Source of the DNA: Natronomonas salsuginis | GTDB lineage: Archaea > Halobacteriota > Halobacteria > Halobacteriales > Haloarculaceae | Length of the DNA: 64,000 nucleotides | Direction of reading: 5' to 3' | Assembly: GCF_005239135.1 (NCBI RefSeq) | Contig: NZ_QKNX01000001.1 | Coordinates: forward strand, 310,001 to 374,000 | In this document: positions 1 to 8,930 of the stretch, one piece after another | How positions within the stretch are numbered: position 1 is the stretch's first letter | Layout of the letters: every line of letters starts with the position of its first letter | Made by a program: the position numbers and the translations under genes | Notes under the pieces: model-generated | The model's database searches: none | Seen by the model: the letters and a program-made list of their open reading frames with translations, nothing else | What the model was told of the DNA's origin: nothing

Positions 1-329
1 TGATTCCGGTCGCGAGCGCTCGAGTCGTTGGGGAGTCACTCGACGCGCGGCGCGTCCATCGCCCCGAGCGCGTCGCGGCGATCACCGGACGAACGGTCGG
101 TGAGTCGGTTCGTGCTGAGGATCTGGTCACGGTGTTGACGCACGATCGAGGCGGTCTGAAACACGTTCCGTCGGACGCTCGGGTCGTCCCGCTGATAAAC
201 ATGGTCGACGATGAGACGCTGGTATCGACGGGGCGTGAGGTCGCTACCGAGCTTCTCTCGCACCCACGGATCGACCGGGTCGTACTCGGACGGATGGATC
301 GAGGACGAGCGGTCGATGTCGTCGAATAG
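1..329 (+). CDS. yqeC: YqeC-like selenium/molybdenum-hydroxylase accessory protein, 3' part only
   Basis: The frame is open from the left edge to a TAG at 327-329, so the start lies outside the window. About 108 residues are visible. The order of landmarks (a VVGESLDARRVHRPERVAA-like stretch, then VPSDARVVPLINMVDDE, then a terminal DRVVLG) matches the C-terminal half of YqeC, a protein associated with maturation of molybdenum-containing selenium-dependent hydroxylases. It converges on the mobA gene and the formate dehydrogenase operon, which fits a role in molybdoenzyme maturation. The neighbouring FdhA has Cys rather than Sec, so a strictly selenium role is not implied. The identification rests on motif recall only. 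Confidence 0.6.
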   Translation, partial: IPVASARVVGESLDARRVHRPERVAAITGRTVGESVRAEDLVTVLTHDRGGLKHVPSDARVVPLINMVDDETLVSTGREVATELLSHPRIDRVVLGRMDRGRAVDVVE

Positions 330-341
330 CCGGACGTGCGG

Positions 342-956
342 CTACGACAGCCGACCGTCGGCCCACATGACGTCTTCGGGGGTGTCGACGCTGTCGAAAC
401 TGTCGAGTGAGCCGTATTCGAGCAGTTCATCGCGAGCGACGACCACTCGGTCGAGCGACGAAATCGGCTCGATGATCCGCGGATTTTCGTGCTGTAACGC
501 TCGGTCACACGCTTCGACGGCCGGTTCTGCCCGATACACGGCGTGGAGCGGCTCGAACCACTCATCCGGCCGCGGGATGGCCACGTCGTGTCCGGTCGCA
601 CGCTCGAAGAGGTGCGTGATGAGGTCGGGATCGAGAAACGGCATGTCGGCGGCGACGACGACGGCGTACTCGGTTTCGACGGCTTCGAGCCCCCGCTCGA
701 TACCGGCGACGGGGCCGCGGTCGGGAACGTCGTCCACGGCGAATCGCGTCTCTACGTCGAGTCCGTCGAGCGCCTCGGCGATCGCTTCGCGCTGGTCGTC
801 GCGACAATTGACGATCAGTTCGTCGGTCACCGCGGCCAGCCGATCCGCGACGCGTCGTATCAACGGTGTGCCGGCGACGCTCACGACCGTCTTTTCAGGT
901 TCGCCCATTCGCACCGACCGTCCGCCGGCGACGATTACGCCACTCCGTCGAGTCAT
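342..956 (-). CDS. mobA: Molybdenum cofactor guanylyltransferase MobA
   Basis: This 204-residue protein should transfer GMP from GTP to molybdopterin to build the bis-MGD cofactor. The N-terminus carries the nucleotidyltransferase signature VAGGRSVRMGEPEK (about residues 7-20), followed by the acidic metal-binding region AADMPFLDPDL in mid-protein. Length is normal for the family. The ATG at 954-956 overlaps the fdhA stop codon by 4 nt (ATGA), so it is the last gene of the nuoF-fdhA-mobA operon and would supply the cofactor of the enzyme encoded just upstream. Confidence 0.85.
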   Translation of the reverse strand: MTRRSGVIVAGGRSVRMGEPEKTVVSVAGTPLIRRVADRLAAVTDELIVNCRDDQREAIAEALDGLDVETRFAVDDVPDRGPVAGIERGLEAVETEYAVVVAADMPFLDPDLITHLFERATGHDVAIPRPDEWFEPLHAVYRAEPAVEACDRALQHENPRIIEPISSLDRVVVARDELLEYGSLDSFDSVDTPEDVMWADGRLS

Positions 957-3900
957 GATCCGTCTGCTCCGGCTTCGTCGGCTTCGATCGGATCGATCCG
1001 CACGCTCGCGATCTTGTACTCGGGGATCCCGCTCGTCGGATCGTACCGCTCGCCGGTCAGCGTGTTGACCGCTCCGTCTGCGAAGTGCATCGGGACGAAG
1101 ACGACGCCCTCCCCGGGGCGATCCGTGACGGTTGCTCGCACGTCGATGTGCCCGCGCTCGGATTCGACGCGGACCGTCTCGCCGTCGTCGATGCCCAACG
1201 CCTCCGCCGTCTCGGGGTGGATCTCGACGAAGCTCTCGGGAGCGTGGTCCGTGATCTCCTCGACGCGACGGGTGAGCGTCCCCGTGTGGAAGTGATACAG
1301 CAGCCGCCCCGTCGTCAGCGTCAGCGGGTACTCCTCGTCGGGGAGTTCGCCCGGTTCGCCCATGTCGGCGGGGACGAACCGCGCCTTCCCGTCGGGGAAG
1401 TTGAAGCCGTCCCCGTAGAGGAACCGCGTCCCCGGATGATCCGCGTCCGGACAGGGCCGCTGAATCCCGCCCTCGCGCTCGATCCGTTCGTGGCTCATTC
1501 CGCCGTAGATCGGCGTGAGGTCGGTCAGCTCGTCGAATATCTCCGTCGGATTCCGATAGTCCCAACGATCGCCGTCGTGGTCGATCCGGTCGGCGAGCGA
1601 CTGGAGGATCTCCCAGTCCTGCCGCGCGCCTCCCGGCGGGTCGAGCGCCTTGCCGACCCGCTGGACCCGTCGCTCGGTGTTGGTGAACGTCCCCGATTTC
1701 TCCGCGAACGCGGCGGCCGGTAGGACGACGTCGGCGTGTTCAGCCGTCTCGGTCATGAACAGGTCCTGCACGACGAGGAAGTCGGTCGTGTCGAGCGCCT
1801 CACGGGCGTGCGTGATATCGGGCTCCGAGAGCGCCGGATTCTCGCCCATCACGTAGAGGGCGCGAACGTCGCCGTCGTGGATCGCTTCGAACGTCTCCGT
1901 GACCTTCAGACCGACCTCGTCCGGCGGTCGAACGCCCCACGCGTCCTCGAACCGATCCAGCGCCGCCTCGTCGGTCACGTCCTGGTACCCGGGCAGTGTG
2001 TTCGGCAGCGTTCCCATGTCCCCGCCGCCGCCCTGGACGTTATTGTGCCCGCGGAACGGCGAGAGGCCGGCGTTTGGCTTCCCGACGTTGCCCGTGAGCA
2101 ACGCGAGGTTCGCCATCGCCCGGACGTTGTTCGTGCCGTGAGAGTGCTGTGTGAGCCCCATTGCCCACCCGAAGACGACCGAACCTGCGGTCGCGATCCG
2201 TTCCGCGGCCTCGGTCAGTTCGTCGGCCGGAATCTCGGTCAGTTCCTCGACCGCTTCAGGCGTGAACGGCTCGACTTTCGATCGGAGCGCGTCGAAGTCG
2301 CGGACGTTCGCCTCGACGAACTCGGCGTCGTGAAGGCCTTCCTCGATGATGTGGCGAGCCATCCCGTTCATCCAGGCGATGTCGTAGCCGGGCTTCGGTC
2401 GCAGGTACTGGTCGGCGTGCTCGGCGATCCCGACCTTCCGCGGATCGACGACGACGAGCTCCGCGCCGTCGCGGACGTTCCGTTTCACCTTCGTCGCCAA
2501 CACGGGGTGTGATTCCGTCGTGTTCGTCCCAGAGAACAGGTAGCAGTCGGCGTTCGAGACGTCCTCGATGCTGTTGGACATCGCGCCGTAGCCGACGGTA
2601 CCGAGGAGCGCCGCCACCGTCGAGGAGTGACACAGCCGCGCGCAGTTGTCGATGTTCTTCGTCCCGAGCACCGCGCGGGCGAACTTCTGCATTAGGTAGT
2701 CCTCCTCGTTCGTGCACTTCGAGGAGGCGAAGCAGGCGATCGAGTCGGGACCGTAGTCGTCTCGCGCCCCTTCGAGTTCCGACGCCACCCTGTCGAGTGC
2801 TTCAGCCCACGATGCCTCGCGGAAGCCGTCGCCGTCGCGTATCAGCGGCGTGTCGAGCCGGTCGTCCCGCTCGATGAACCCGTAGCCGAACTTCCCCTTC
2901 ACGCAGGTCGAGAAGTCATTTGCGGGGGCGGCGTCGGGATCGGTCGCCCGCACTCCGAGAACCCGCTCGTCGTCGCTGTAGAGTTCGAACCGACAGCCGA
3001 CCGCACAGTACCCGCAGGTCGTCTCGGTCCGATCGAGTCGGTGCAGCCTGGCGTCGCCGACACGCTTTGCGATCCCGAAGAGGATCCCCTCCGAAAAGAC
3101 ATCGGCGGCGACGCTCTCGGCGGCGTGTTCGCCCGTTTTGACGGCGCGATCGCCGGCTGCGCGGGCGATCGATCCCACGGTGTCTTTCGCTCGGTGCATG
3201 AATCCCGCGACGCCGGTAGGGGCCGGCTCGCCGGCCTCGGCGTCTCGCTTTCGATCCCGCTCGGACCGCAGTTCGCTTCCGACTGAATTTCGCTGCGTAA
3301 ATCCCGGCAGCGGCAGCGTCGTCGCGTCGACGAGTCCGTCTTCGACGAGGCTGCCGGTCGGACACACCGTGGCGCAGTGCCCACAGGAGACACACTCCGA
3401 ATCGGCCATCGTCTCGGCGTCGGTCTGAAAGCCGATCCGCGTGTCCTCCCCCGAACCTTCGAGGCGAAGGACGCCCTCGACCTGCACGTCGTTGCAGGCG
3501 TCGACGCAGCGGTTACAGAGGATACACTTGTTGCGGTCAATGTAGATCGCGGCCGTCGCGTCGAGCGGTTCGTACGCGTCGCGGTCGTCGAAGACGCCGT
3601 ATCTGGGGTGTGAGACGCCCGCCTCGATCGCCGTGTCCTGCAGTTCGCATCGCCCGTTCTTCCCGCAAGTCGTACAGCGGAGGTTGTGATCCGAGAGGAC
3701 GAGATCGAGGTTGACCGACCGCGCCTCCGCGGCCGCCGGGGCTTCGGTGTCGACGACCGCGCCGTCCGTCGCCGGGGTCGAACAGGCCGCGACGATACCC
3801 TCGCCGTCGAGGTGGACGACGCAGGTTCGGCAGGTCGATCGCGGGCCGATCTCCTCGGCGGCCTCGGTGTTGCGGTCGTAGTGACAGAGCGCGGGCACGT

Positions 3901-4144
3901 CTCGTCCGGCGGTTTCGATCGCATCCAGCAGCGTCGCATCCGACGGGACGACGACCGTCTCGCCGTCGACGGTGAGCGTGACCGGGGCGTCGGCTCCCGG
4001 ACGCCGGTCGTCCCGGCGCTCGGGCCGCGGCGGGTCGGATGCGGTCCCCGACCGGAACGTCTCCGTCAGCGGCGTTCCCGAGCGGGAGTCGTTGAGTTCC
4101 GGAACGCCCGGCATCGGCGCGTCGACTGGCTCGTCGGCGCTCAT
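953..4144 (-). CDS. fdhA: Formate dehydrogenase alpha subunit (Mo-bis-MGD, multi Fe-S)
   Basis: This 1063-residue catalytic subunit should oxidise formate to CO2 in the cytoplasm. Domains in order: a disordered N-terminal extension of about 50 residues; a 2Fe-2S ferredoxin domain (CHYD, CRTC, then a later Cys); an H-x3-C-x2-C-x5-C cluster (HNLRCTTCGKNGRC); two 4Fe-4S ferredoxin motifs (CILCNRCVDAC and CVSCGHCATVC); an unusual charged linker of about 100 residues; then the molybdopterin domain with its own cluster (TTCGYCAVGC). The metal ligand is Cys in CARLCH, where some homologues have Sec. The C-terminal molydop-binding domain is complete. The 4-nt overlaps with the flavoprotein gene and with mobA support one transcript. 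Confidence 0.88.
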   Translation of the reverse strand: MSADEPVDAPMPGVPELNDSRSGTPLTETFRSGTASDPPRPERRDDRRPGADAPVTLTVDGETVVVPSDATLLDAIETAGRDVPALCHYDRNTEAAEEIGPRSTCRTCVVHLDGEGIVAACSTPATDGAVVDTEAPAAAEARSVNLDLVLSDHNLRCTTCGKNGRCELQDTAIEAGVSHPRYGVFDDRDAYEPLDATAAIYIDRNKCILCNRCVDACNDVQVEGVLRLEGSGEDTRIGFQTDAETMADSECVSCGHCATVCPTGSLVEDGLVDATTLPLPGFTQRNSVGSELRSERDRKRDAEAGEPAPTGVAGFMHRAKDTVGSIARAAGDRAVKTGEHAAESVAADVFSEGILFGIAKRVGDARLHRLDRTETTCGYCAVGCRFELYSDDERVLGVRATDPDAAPANDFSTCVKGKFGYGFIERDDRLDTPLIRDGDGFREASWAEALDRVASELEGARDDYGPDSIACFASSKCTNEEDYLMQKFARAVLGTKNIDNCARLCHSSTVAALLGTVGYGAMSNSIEDVSNADCYLFSGTNTTESHPVLATKVKRNVRDGAELVVVDPRKVGIAEHADQYLRPKPGYDIAWMNGMARHIIEEGLHDAEFVEANVRDFDALRSKVEPFTPEAVEELTEIPADELTEAAERIATAGSVVFGWAMGLTQHSHGTNNVRAMANLALLTGNVGKPNAGLSPFRGHNNVQGGGGDMGTLPNTLPGYQDVTDEAALDRFEDAWGVRPPDEVGLKVTETFEAIHDGDVRALYVMGENPALSEPDITHAREALDTTDFLVVQDLFMTETAEHADVVLPAAAFAEKSGTFTNTERRVQRVGKALDPPGGARQDWEILQSLADRIDHDGDRWDYRNPTEIFDELTDLTPIYGGMSHERIEREGGIQRPCPDADHPGTRFLYGDGFNFPDGKARFVPADMGEPGELPDEEYPLTLTTGRLLYHFHTGTLTRRVEEITDHAPESFVEIHPETAEALGIDDGETVRVESERGHIDVRATVTDRPGEGVVFVPMHFADGAVNTLTGERYDPTSGIPEYKIASVRIDPIEADEAGADGS

Positions 4145-5595
4145 CTGAACCCCTCACAGGATCCCGTCGGACAGCGTCCCTCGGCGTGGGCTCGAAACTC
4201 CGGTTCGAAGGCGTCCAGGGCCGTTCGAATGGGGCGAGCGGCCGCCGCCCCGAACGCGCAGAGGCTCGTCGTCCGCATGACGCGGGCGAGCGTCCGCAGT
4301 CCGTCGGCGTCGAAGTCGCCGTCGTAGATCTCACGGAGCGCACCGTGCAGTTGCTTCGAGCCCTCCCGACAGGGAACACACCGCCCGCAGTTCTCCTCGC
4401 GGGCGAACGCCGCGCGCTCCCCGACCGTCGCGACGACACAGTCGTCGGGGGCGAGGACCTCGATGACGCCCTCCGTTCCGAGGTCCGCGGCCTCGAGCGC
4501 CGGTGCGCTCGCCGGAACGTCGAGCGTCTCCGTCACGCCGCCGAAGCGGCCGCCGATCACGTACCGATCACCGTCCGTCTCGACGGCGTCCAGCGCGTCG
4601 GAAAGTGGACAATTCGACGATAGTTCGACCGCCGCGGGCGTCGACACGGCACCTCGAACCGTGAACAGCCGAGTATCGCTGACCGAGGCGGTGTCGTCCG
4701 CCAGCAGCGCGCGGATCTGTAACAGCGTCCGCGGCGTGTGGACGATCGTCGGCCGACCGTATAGGCCCCATTTCTCGGGCCCCGGCGGCCGCCGTCTGGC
4801 TTCGATTCGGTCGCTCCCCTCCAGCGCTTCGAGCGCCATCGTCGGCTCGCCGACGCGGAAGGACGCCGGCGCGGTCCGAATCGTGACCTCGGATTCGACG
4901 GCGTCGAGGGGCTCACTCGCTCCGTCGCTCGCGAGGGCGACGACGTCCGGCGCGCCGACGGCGTCGGCGACGATCGACGCGGCGTCCAGAACGTGTCCGG
5001 CCGCCCCTTGACACAATAGTTCGTCCGCGGGGGCGTCCGTATCGGCCGCGTGTACCACGACGACCGGGTCGCCCGACGCGTTCCGAGCGCGTTCCCACAG
5101 ATCTGAGACGGACGCATCCCGTGCTCCGTCCGCGCGTCCGCGTCCGAGAAGCCCCGCCGCGGTGACTCGCGAGCGGATCGTGTCTGGTTCGTGCTCGTCG
5201 GCGGTCGGTCGCGGCGTCTCCGTCGGGGCGATCCACCCGCACGGACCGAGAATCTGCCGAGTACCGACTGAGAGCGGTCCCGAGTCGGGAACTGGGAGCG
5301 TTTTAATTTCGGGATCGTGTTCGACGACCGCGTCGGCGGCGTCGGTCGACACGTCGCCAGCCGCAAGGGCGGTGACAAGGTCGAACGCCTCCTCGGGCGT
5401 TGGGGTCGCGTGAAACGCGGTCGTTCCGTCGATCGTACATAGCCCCAGCGAACTCGGCGACCCGGTCGGGCCGACCGAGAGCACCGACACCGTGCCCTCG
5501 GCGGCCGCTTCGGCGGCCTCGAGAACGACAGTCCTGTCGGGCGTGTCGGCCGACACCCGGATCGTCGGGGCGGAGTCGTCCCCCGTCACAGACAT
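4141..5595 (-). CDS. NuoF/FdhB-like NADH-binding flavoprotein subunit of formate dehydrogenase
   Basis: This 484-residue protein resembles the 51-kDa (NuoF) subunit family and should pass electrons between the FdhA iron-sulfur chain and NAD(H) through FMN. The N-terminal part looks thioredoxin-like. In the middle, FRVGEPTMALEALEG and GLYGRPTIVHTPRTL align by eye with the NuoF nucleotide-binding and SLBB regions, although the glycine-rich FMN loop is diverged. The C-terminus has the expected 4Fe-4S set (ENCGRCVPCREG and TTSLCAFG). It is the first gene of the operon and overlaps fdhA by 4 nt. The pairing suggests a soluble NAD-dependent formate dehydrogenase. A separate NuoE-like protein is not present, so the N-terminal domain may stand in for it. 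Confidence 0.8.
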   Translation of the reverse strand: MSVTGDDSAPTIRVSADTPDRTVVLEAAEAAAEGTVSVLSVGPTGSPSSLGLCTIDGTTAFHATPTPEEAFDLVTALAAGDVSTDAADAVVEHDPEIKTLPVPDSGPLSVGTRQILGPCGWIAPTETPRPTADEHEPDTIRSRVTAAGLLGRGRADGARDASVSDLWERARNASGDPVVVVHAADTDAPADELLCQGAAGHVLDAASIVADAVGAPDVVALASDGASEPLDAVESEVTIRTAPASFRVGEPTMALEALEGSDRIEARRRPPGPEKWGLYGRPTIVHTPRTLLQIRALLADDTASVSDTRLFTVRGAVSTPAAVELSSNCPLSDALDAVETDGDRYVIGGRFGGVTETLDVPASAPALEAADLGTEGVIEVLAPDDCVVATVGERAAFAREENCGRCVPCREGSKQLHGALREIYDGDFDADGLRTLARVMRTTSLCAFGAAAARPIRTALDAFEPEFRAHAEGRCPTGSCEGFR

Positions 5596-5664
5596 ACCCG
5601 ACGGTTAGATGGACGAGTGATAAGCGTTGGCACCGAACGGTTGGCTCTCGGTTCGTTGAGCACG

Positions 5665-5670
5665 TTTTAA
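5665..5670 (+). promoter_or_regulatory. TATA-like element of the hisC operon
   Basis: TTTTAA lies 26-31 nt upstream of the hisC ATG. That is the spacing expected for an archaeal TATA box driving a leaderless or nearly leaderless mRNA. A second AT-rich run (TTATTAAA) directly precedes the ATG and is too close to serve as the TATA box. Confidence 0.5.
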
Positions 5671-5695
5671 GGCCTGTGACCCGCTTATTAAATCC

Positions 5696-6763
5696 ATGCA
5701 CACACGGGATCTGTCGGAGCACGTCGCCTACGAGGCTGGTAGAGGGATCGAGGAGGTGGCCCGCGAGCTGGGCATCGATCCCGCGAACCTAATAAAACTC
5801 TCATCGAACGAGAACGCCTTCGGCCCCGCACCGAAGGCGATCGAGGCGATCAAAGCGCGCGCGCCGTCGGTACACAGCTATCCGAAGTCCTCGGCCGCAG
5901 ATCTCAGAGCGCGGCTGGCCGAGCGTCACGACGTCGCGTCCGAACAGATATGGCTCGCCAACGGCGGCGACGGAGCCATCGACTGTCTCTCCCGAGCGAT
6001 GATCCGCCCCGGTGACGGGGTTCTCGTCCCCGATCCCGGTTTCGCCTACTACGGGATGAGCTCGCGGTATCACCACGGATCGGTGGGAACGTATCCGATC
6101 CGAAAGGCCGAGGACTTCGAGCAGTCGGCCGAAACCGTCTTGAACCACTACGACGGCGAACGGATCGTCTATCTCACGAGTCCGCACAATCCGACCGGCA
6201 GCGAGATGTCCGCCTCGGACGTCGAGACCATCGCGACAGACACCGACGAGGAGACGCTCGTCGTCGTCGACGAGGCGTACGTCGAGTACTCCGATTCACC
6301 CTCGGCGATCGAACTCATCGACGGCCGCGACGACATCGCGGTCATTCGGACGTTTTCGAAGGTGTACGGGCTGGCTGGACTCCGGCTCGGCTTTGCGGTC
6401 GTGCCCGAGGCGTGGGCGGATGCGTACGCCCGCGTCAACACGCCCTTCGCGGCCTCCGAGATCGCCTGTCGGGCCGGCCTCGCCGCGCTCGACGACGACG
6501 AGCACATCGAAAAGACCATCGAAACGGCCGCGTGGGCCAGAGCGTACATCTACGAGACGTTCGACGGGCCGACCTGGGAGAGTGCCGGGAACTTTGTTCT
6601 CTGTGAGGTTGGTGACGGCGGCGCGGTGACCGAGGCGGCCCAGCGAGAGGGGATTATTGTCCGCGATACGACGTCGTTCGGGCTCCCCGAGTGCGTCCGG
6701 ATCACCTGCGGGACGCGCGAGGAAACGAAGCGCGCAGTGGAGGTGTTCAACGGCCTCGTATGA
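5696..6763 (+). CDS. hisC: Histidinol-phosphate aminotransferase HisC
   Basis: This 355-residue class I/II PLP-dependent aminotransferase converts imidazole-acetol phosphate to L-histidinol phosphate in histidine synthesis. Visible marks are the N-terminal LIKLSSNENAFGPAPKAI region, LANGGDGAID near residue 85, SPHNPTGS, VVDEAYVEY, and the PLP-lysine context FSKVYGLAGLRLG near residue 225. The length is standard. No other histidine biosynthesis gene is nearby. The stop codon overlaps the next start by 4 nt, so it is transcribed with the kinase and phosphatidyltransferase genes. Confidence 0.92.
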   Translation: MHTRDLSEHVAYEAGRGIEEVARELGIDPANLIKLSSNENAFGPAPKAIEAIKARAPSVHSYPKSSAADLRARLAERHDVASEQIWLANGGDGAIDCLSRAMIRPGDGVLVPDPGFAYYGMSSRYHHGSVGTYPIRKAEDFEQSAETVLNHYDGERIVYLTSPHNPTGSEMSASDVETIATDTDEETLVVVDEAYVEYSDSPSAIELIDGRDDIAVIRTFSKVYGLAGLRLGFAVVPEAWADAYARVNTPFAASEIACRAGLAALDDDEHIEKTIETAAWARAYIYETFDGPTWESAGNFVLCEVGDGGAVTEAAQREGIIVRDTTSFGLPECVRITCGTREETKRAVEVFNGLV

Positions 6764-7266
6764 GGGTCGCCGTCACGGGCACGCCGGGCGTGGGAAAGAC
6801 GACCGCGACGGGTCGCGTCGACGCCACGCTCGACGTCGTGAATCTGAACGATCTCGTTCGCGACGAGGGGCTGACGAGCGGCACGGACGCCGACCGCGGA
6901 AGTCTCATCGCGGATCTCGACGCGGTCGCCGATCGACTCGCCGGTCGAGACGACGTGCTCGTCGAGTCCCACCTCGCACACCATCTCGACGCCGACCGCG
7001 TGATCGTGTTGCGCTGTCGCCCGGACGCACTCGAATCGCGCCTGCTCGAACGCGGAGAGTCAGCGGAGAAGGCCGCTGAAAACGCCGAAGCTGAAGCGAT
7101 CGACGTGATACTTTCGGAGGCGGTCGATCGCCACGGCCTCGACTCAGTCTACGAGATCGACACCACTGATCGATCGCCCGAGTCGGTCGCCGAGTCGATC
7201 GAGGCCGTGCTGCTCGGCGAACGCGAGGCGTCGGCCGGAACGGTAGATTTCACCGGGTATCTATGA
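6760..7266 (+). CDS. AK6/Fap7-type adenylate kinase
   Basis: This 168-residue P-loop nucleotide kinase has the Walker A motif GTPGVGKTT near residue 8. It belongs to the archaeal/eukaryotic AK6 group, whose eukaryotic member Fap7 also acts in small-subunit ribosome maturation. The start was set at the ATG overlapping the hisC stop (ATGA), because this places the P-loop at the usual N-terminal position; an upstream ATG in frame would add an unconserved tail. The next gene overlaps the stop by 4 nt. In haloarchaea this gene is often found between hisC and a CDP-alcohol phosphatidyltransferase gene. Confidence 0.85.
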   Translation: MRVAVTGTPGVGKTTATGRVDATLDVVNLNDLVRDEGLTSGTDADRGSLIADLDAVADRLAGRDDVLVESHLAHHLDADRVIVLRCRPDALESRLLERGESAEKAAENAEAEAIDVILSEAVDRHGLDSVYEIDTTDRSPESVAESIEAVLLGEREASAGTVDFTGYL

Positions 7267-7892
7267 CGCTCGACGGACTCCGCCACCTGGCGGAGCGGCT
7301 GCTCGAACCCTTCGTCGATGGAGCGGATCGTGTCGGTCTCACGCCCGACGGGATCAGCGTTATCGCGTTCGGGTTCGCCGTCCTCGCCGGCGGTTCGTAC
7401 GCCGCCGCCGGGACACCGGTTTCAGGCTACGACCCGTCACCGACTCTCTACGTCGCCGGCGCGTTCTTCGTCTTCCTGAACGGCTGGATGGACCTCCTCG
7501 ACGGTGCCTTGGCTCGACGGCAGGGAACCGATTCGATGTCGGGGGACCTATTGGATCACGTCCTCGATCGTTACGCCGACATCGTTATCATCGCCGGGCT
7601 CGCGGCGGGTATCGAATCGTTCTTCATCGGCTTTCTCGCGATCACGGGCGTGTTAATGACCTCGTACCTCGGCACACAGGCGCAGGCCGTCGGGCTCGAT
7701 CGAGTGTACGGCGGACTGGTCGGTCGCGCGGACCGACTCGCGATCATCGGCGTCGTGACGGCCGTATCCGGCGTCTTCACTGCCACGTTCGCTGGCTTGA
7801 CGCTCGTCGGCTGGCTCCTCGTCTTCCTAGCGGCCGTGGGACACTTGACTGCGCTCCAGCGGTTCTACGGTTCGATGCGCGCGCTGGATTGA
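7263..7892 (+). CDS. CDP-alcohol phosphatidyltransferase (archaetidylinositol-phosphate synthase type)
   Basis: This 209-residue integral membrane enzyme has the full family signature D-x2-DG-x2-AR-x8-G-x3-D-x3-D, seen as DLLDGALARRQG followed by GDLLDHVLD around residues 78-101. It should join a CDP-activated archaeol to a polar alcohol, most likely inositol phosphate, at the cytoplasmic membrane. Five to six hydrophobic segments are visible. It overlaps the adenylate kinase gene by 4 nt, which supports a three-gene operon with hisC. The exact acceptor alcohol cannot be read from the sequence. Confidence 0.8.
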   Translation: MTLDGLRHLAERLLEPFVDGADRVGLTPDGISVIAFGFAVLAGGSYAAAGTPVSGYDPSPTLYVAGAFFVFLNGWMDLLDGALARRQGTDSMSGDLLDHVLDRYADIVIIAGLAAGIESFFIGFLAITGVLMTSYLGTQAQAVGLDRVYGGLVGRADRLAIIGVVTAVSGVFTATFAGLTLVGWLLVFLAAVGHLTALQRFYGSMRALD

Positions 7893-7951
7893 GACGGCAT
7901 CCGGACGGCGTAGGCGGAAAACCCTTTTGTGCCGACGCGGTAAGTCCAGAT

Positions 7952-8488
7952 ATGGTCCAGTGTGAGATGTGCGGCACCGAAACGGGGTCGCCGAAGACGG
8001 TCAAGATCGAGGGGGCCGAACTCGAGGTGTGTGACGACTGTGCCGACTTCGGGACGGAGGTCCGGACGGAGCAGCCGTCGTCGTCGTCGACGAAGTACTC
8101 GACCTCGTCCTCCTCGGGGTCGGGATCGTCGGCGTCGTCGCGTGGATCGTCCGGGACGTCTGGCGGCGGTGGTAGCGGCCAGCGCCGAGACATGTTCGAC
8201 GAGATGGACGAGGTCGTCCAGGATTACGACGACCGGATTCGCACGGCTCGGGAATCGAAGGGGCTGACCCAAGAGGAGCTCGCAAAACAGCTCAATGAAA
8301 AGGCGAGCCTCATTCGGAAACTGGAACGCGGCGACGTGTTGCCGAGCGATAGCGTCCAGCGAAAGTTGGAGCGGGAACTCGGTATCGATCTCACGATGGG
8401 GGGGTCCGGCGACGACGATGCCGAGTGGTCGGCCGGGTCATCGACGAGCGGGACGACGCTCGGCGACGTCGTCAAGCGAAAGGACTGA
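7952..8488 (+). CDS. Multiprotein bridging factor 1-type (MBF1) zinc-ribbon/HTH protein
   Basis: The 178-residue protein starts with a zinc ribbon (MVQCEMCGTE, then CDDC near residue 28). It continues with a Ser-rich low-complexity linker (about residues 45-80) and ends with a cro/C1-type helix-turn-helix (RESKGLTQEELAKQLNEKAS). This is the archaeal MBF1 architecture, a putative transcription or translation cofactor. The start at 7952 places the first Cys pair at residues 4 and 7, as is usual; the longer open frame upstream is unlikely to be translated. Confidence 0.88.
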   Translation: MVQCEMCGTETGSPKTVKIEGAELEVCDDCADFGTEVRTEQPSSSSTKYSTSSSSGSGSSASSRGSSGTSGGGGSGQRRDMFDEMDEVVQDYDDRIRTARESKGLTQEELAKQLNEKASLIRKLERGDVLPSDSVQRKLERELGIDLTMGGSGDDDAEWSAGSSTSGTTLGDVVKRKD

Positions 8489-8558
8489 TACTCGGTTACC
8501 CCTCGTTCTCGAACACTACGTCGTCCACGTCCGGATTTACGGAGGATCGAGGAGAAAG

Positions 8559-8578
8559 CCCCGTGCGTTATCGCGGGG
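8559..8578 (+). repeat. G+C hairpin resembling an IS200/IS605 (IS1341-type) end
   Basis: CCCCG and CGGGG arms enclose a 10-nt loop and can be extended with a bulge. The flanks read GAGAAAGCC before and GGATGAATCCGAC after. Short GC hairpins in this setting are typical of the ends of haloarchaeal tnpB elements. No transposase frame survives beside it. Confidence 0.35.
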
Positions 8579-8756
8579 ATGAATCCGACGATAGGGACGC
8601 TCTCCACGAGTTTTATAATACCTGACAGCACATCGTTGGGTAAGCACATCGGACGAAAATTGGAGTTGGATTGGGGTCTCCACTGGCACAAAGCAACCCT
8701 GCGTCGGATGTTCTACTCGACCAGCGTGGTCGAGTCAGGTCGATGGCACGGCCAGT

Positions 8757-8930
8757 GAGGTACAAGCGGATGTCCAAGCACACCACGCCTCAAACGAGGC
8801 CCGACGCACTACTCACGAACCACAGCCGAGCCCTCGATGGTCTCGGTCAGAGTGCCTTCGGGGACGGAGGAACGACCGGCGTGCTGTCCCACGAGGGAAT
8901 CCCCGCCCTTCAGCGCGGAGAGGATGTGAA
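8757..8930 (+). mobile_element. Decayed 3' end of an IS1341-type tnpB element
   Basis: One frame reads EVQADVQAHHASNEA. This resembles the C-terminal zinc/RuvC-III stretch of haloarchaeal TnpB (consensus of the type ADVQAAxNIA), but the surrounding codons are degenerate. It ends at 8888-8930 with GGGAATCCCCGCCCTTCAGC and GAGGATGTGAA, very like the conserved right end of these elements (a GC hairpin followed by GAGGATGTCAA). The hairpin is imperfect here. I read this as an old remnant without an active transposase. Confidence 0.45.

Noticed and set aside
953-4144. Molybdenum oxidoreductase considered as nitrate or DMSO reductase
   Set aside because: The N-terminal 2Fe-2S/NuoG-like cluster series, the CARLCH active-site motif and the NuoF-like partner fit NAD-linked formate dehydrogenase better.
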